Source: Chlorobium sp. N1 (lineage in GTDB: Bacteria; Bacteroidota; Chlorobiia; Chlorobiales; Chlorobiaceae). Taken from it: a DNA stretch of 64,000 nt. Below, piece after piece: positions 62,287 through 64,000 of the stretch; positions within the stretch are counted from its first letter, which is position 1; each line of letters opens with the position of its first letter. The notes below the pieces were generated by a model. It did no database searches, had not been told where the DNA came from, and saw only the letters and a program-made list of their open reading frames with translations. Position numbers and translations under genes: made by a program. The DNA lies in the NCBI RefSeq assembly GCF_004332115.1, contig NZ_SJPA01000001.1, positions 663,452 through 727,451 on the forward strand, in the 5' to 3' direction.

Positions 62287-63516
62287 TTACCGCCCGCAGC
62301 ACTGCTTGTACTTTTTCCCGCTCCCGCAGGGGCACCGATCGTTGCGGCCCGCACGGGCCTCCGAACGGATCGTCCCGCCGCCGTGCCGCGAGAGGTACTC
62401 GCGGCGCCAGGGCGCCCAGAACTCCCGCAGGTCCAGCACATGGAGGTCCAGTTCGTCAAGCAGCGCTTCCTTCATCTCCTTAAGCTGCCGCTGTTCAGCA
62501 GCCGGCGCCTCGTCGAACATACCGGCCATCATGGCAAACGGAGTGAGCAGCATCTTGCCCTGCTCATCCTCAAAGGTCCGATCCCACACAGCCTCGTCGA
62601 TCATGGCCCCGCACATGAACCCCTCGGCCCAGTCCCTGACCGCCAGCGGCCGCTCCTCGGGAGAGTCGACCCCCAGTTCGTCGAAAAGCGGCAGATACCC
62701 CTCAGCATCGTCGCCGAGCTCGCCCAGCACGCTGTTGTAGTAGGTGAAGAGCAGGCCCATCGCCTGCTCCACCTCCCCTTTGGAGGAGAACGCGGGCTCC
62801 CGGCCGTCCCCGGTGATATCCCACACCCACGGCAGCCAGCGGTCGGGCATGATGGTTTCAGGGTGGATCGCCAAGGCCGCAAAAAAGCCGTCGAGCATCA
62901 TGACCGACATCGTGCCCTCCTCCGTCCCCCCGGTCTCAAGGAGATCGCGAAGTCCCACGAGCAGGGCCATCCCCTCGCTCACCGATTCAGGCGAGCGCAT
63001 ATCCTCGTCCCGGGGGAAGAGCCGCCCGACCTCTTCGTTGAAGGGGGCGCAGTCGAACGCATCGGCCTCCCCCTCCTCGCCGGGGCTCCCAAAGAGCGCG
63101 GCGTACCCCGCAACTCCCCCGCAGTCCTCCGGCGGGCAGGCGCCCGACCCATCAAGGCACCACAGCGGATACTCGTCCGGCCCAAGTTCGCCGACCGAGC
63201 GGAGAACGAGCTCATGCGCCCAGTCGTCCCCGAAGTCGTACCGATAGAGGCACCGCTCGCCCGGCTCCGAAAAGAGCGAGCGGAGCGTATGGTGCCGCTC
63301 GTCGAAGACATCCTCGCCCGATCCTTCCTCCCCGGGTTCACCGTAGCGCCGACCGTCGGCCCCTGCAAACTCATGCAGGTGCCGACCCTCCCAGCCCATT
63401 ACCAGCTGGAGCGAAGTATGGACGAGCGGAAGCTGGGCGTCTGCCGGCATGCGAACCCGCCGCCACACGGGAGGCTCGGCATGCAGGAGCGATACATCGA
63501 GTTCATACACGAGCAT
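62287..63516 (-). CDS. three-domain protein: pRiA4b ORF-3, UPF0149 and SEC-C
   Basis: 409 residues from ATG 63516, which has CGAGG six bases upstream. Domain 1 (about 1-165) is pRiA4b ORF-3/IS1096 TnpR-like: VYELDVSLLHAEPPVWRRV, MGWEGRHLHEF, YDFGDDWAHELVL. Domain 2 (about 175-350) is UPF0149/YecA-like: MLDGFFAALAIHPETIMPD, WLPWVW and DWAEGFMCGAM. Domain 3 (about 390-409) is a SEC-C zinc motif, RNDRCPCGSGKKYKQCCG, as at the end of SecA. Each is known alone; roles of the first two are unclear. It stands alone between the ligase and an insertion-sequence end. Confidence 0.85.
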   Translation of the reverse strand: MLVYELDVSLLHAEPPVWRRVRMPADAQLPLVHTSLQLVMGWEGRHLHEFAGADGRRYGEPGEEGSGEDVFDERHHTLRSLFSEPGERCLYRYDFGDDWAHELVLRSVGELGPDEYPLWCLDGSGACPPEDCGGVAGYAALFGSPGEEGEADAFDCAPFNEEVGRLFPRDEDMRSPESVSEGMALLVGLRDLLETGGTEEGTMSVMMLDGFFAALAIHPETIMPDRWLPWVWDITGDGREPAFSSKGEVEQAMGLLFTYYNSVLGELGDDAEGYLPLFDELGVDSPEERPLAVRDWAEGFMCGAMIDEAVWDRTFEDEQGKMLLTPFAMMAGMFDEAPAAEQRQLKEMKEALLDELDLHVLDLREFWAPWRREYLSRHGGGTIRSEARAGRNDRCPCGSGKKYKQCCGR

Positions 63517-63873
63517 GGCGACCTCGGGATCATACGATTGAAGTGGTTCCGGACACGGAAGACCGGATAAAATAAGGCCCCGGGCATTCGCAAACAAGGC
63601 AGCGCCTTAATCTTCCACCTGCTACAACTCCTGAACGGCGGGGCGCCCACTTGGCGACTGCCTGGGCATCGCGCACAACCCCACGGCGGAGAGGGCAGGC
63701 ATCCAATGGGTTCGTTTTGTAAAAAAAGCATTTCGCCCCGCGAACCTCACCCCGCCACTGAACCCCTCCCCATTCATAGGACAGCTATGTGGGGAAGCTA
63801 AGTTTGTTTTGCGTATAGCCCCTTAAGTCGATTGAATACGAACGTTTTGTTCAAGCTCAACCATAATTATTTT
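63517..63873. other. gene-free interval before the insertion-sequence end
   Basis: About 360 bases without a supported gene. The right half becomes AT-rich. It holds one imperfect palindrome (63768-63794) and ends in the stretch AATTATTT directly next to the presumed insertion-sequence end. Confidence 0.6.
63768..63794. repeat. imperfect palindrome
   Basis: CCCCA (63768-63772), TT bulge, CATAG (63775-63779), loop GACAG, CTATG (63785-63789), TGGGG (63790-63794): a 10-bp stem with a two-base bulge. It has no U-tract and lies between the SEC-C gene and the insertion-sequence end. Confidence 0.5.
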
Positions 63874-64000
63874 GGCTCTTCGTCAAATTTAGTGGGAATG
63901 CGGGAGGAAATGGATAGCTTGACGTAGTCTCAAGCCTCACCAATCCAACCCGCAGTCTCGTGATGGAATCCCTGATCTCTCATTACCAGCAGCTTCTTGG
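63874..64000 (+). mobile_element. left end of a presumed ISL3-family insertion sequence (cut by window edge)
   Basis: The sequence GGCTCTTCGTCAAATTTAG from 63874 has the GGCTCTTC-type start that I associate with terminal repeats of ISL3-family elements. It stands directly after AT-rich AATTATTT (63866-63873), a fitting 8-bp target. A transposase-like start codon follows at 63963. The right end is outside the window, so the call rests on one end only. Confidence 0.55.
63963..64000 (+). CDS. start of a transposase (ISL3-type), partial
   Basis: ATG 63963 opens MESLISHYQQLLG and runs off the right edge. ISL3 transposases commonly begin with a short segment of the type LYQxLLGL before the conserved N-terminal zinc-ribbon part, so the 12 visible codons are compatible. 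The evidence is thin on its own; the adjacent terminal-repeat-like sequence supports it. A GTG directly before the ATG is an alternative start. Confidence 0.45.
   Translation, partial: MESLISHYQQLL

Noticed and set aside
62054..62335. Minus-strand frame of 93 codons downstream of the SEC-C gene
   Set aside because: It overlaps the end of the SEC-C protein in another frame, has no recognisable start context and mixed composition; judged non-coding.

Overview
The window reads as chromosome of a GC-rich Gram-negative bacterium of the Bacteroidota/Chlorobiota branch, most probably a green sulfur bacterium (Chlorobiaceae). Grounds: an outer-membrane biogenesis set (BamA, Skp/OmpH-like, LptC, MsbA, LpxL-like), a type 2 IPP isomerase next to a trans-polyprenyl diphosphate synthase, a lone succinyl-CoA synthetase alpha subunit, an EtfAB pair without a dehydrogenase, a YafQ/DinJ module, and a 24-residue AURKAIP1/COX24-like protein of the kind seen in that branch. 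The species is an inference; no rRNA is present.

Layout. 0-7 kb: tail of a truncated gene, a polysaccharide flippase, a KdsD-type isomerase, sucD and gatA. 6.3-10.4 kb: uppS-bamA (ATGA-coupled) and a small outer-membrane barrel. 10.5-17.2 kb (minus strand): a bifunctional-nuclease-family protein, etfAB, a short operon of mini r-protein/tRNA-Lys/tRNA-Leu, rho, folC, ruvA, rpsT. 17.4-27.8 kb: a GlmM-type mutase, ABC exporter, FtsX-type permease, fni, a polyprenyl synthase, dprA, Skp, LptC, panD and a stand-alone GlmU uridyltransferase domain. 27.9-38.1 kb (minus strand): the classical rimP-nusA-infB-rbfA-truB-ribF-rpsO run followed by yicC-gmk-rpoZ.

38.2-43.2 kb is an accessory pocket among housekeeping genes: an AAA_14/DUF4143 ATPase, an XRE regulator overlapping a glutaredoxin, a broken hicB and an orphan mntA, with hisS and a PtsN-like protein between them. 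cdsA and a CPBP protease follow.

45.2-62.0 kb is a lipopolysaccharide locus: four GT9 transferases, a GT39 lipid-linked sugar transferase, five GT2, one GT4, an LpxL-type acyltransferase, MsbA, a methyltransferase and an O-antigen ligase. Nine of these form one tightly overlapping minus-strand operon. A dinJ-yafQ toxin-antitoxin pair lies between GT genes, and the tail of a second, divergent O-antigen ligase survives as a pseudogene beside the intact one. The last 1.7 kb holds an unusual three-domain protein (pRiA4b ORF-3, UPF0149, SEC-C) and the left end of what looks like an ISL3-family insertion sequence cut by the window edge.

I found no CRISPR array, prophage or complete unfamiliar multi-gene system. 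The strongest non-routine signals are the mini r-protein leading a tRNA operon, the ligase remnant, the decayed toxin-antitoxin pocket, the three-domain fusion next to an ISL3-like end, and the non-AUG start of dprA.
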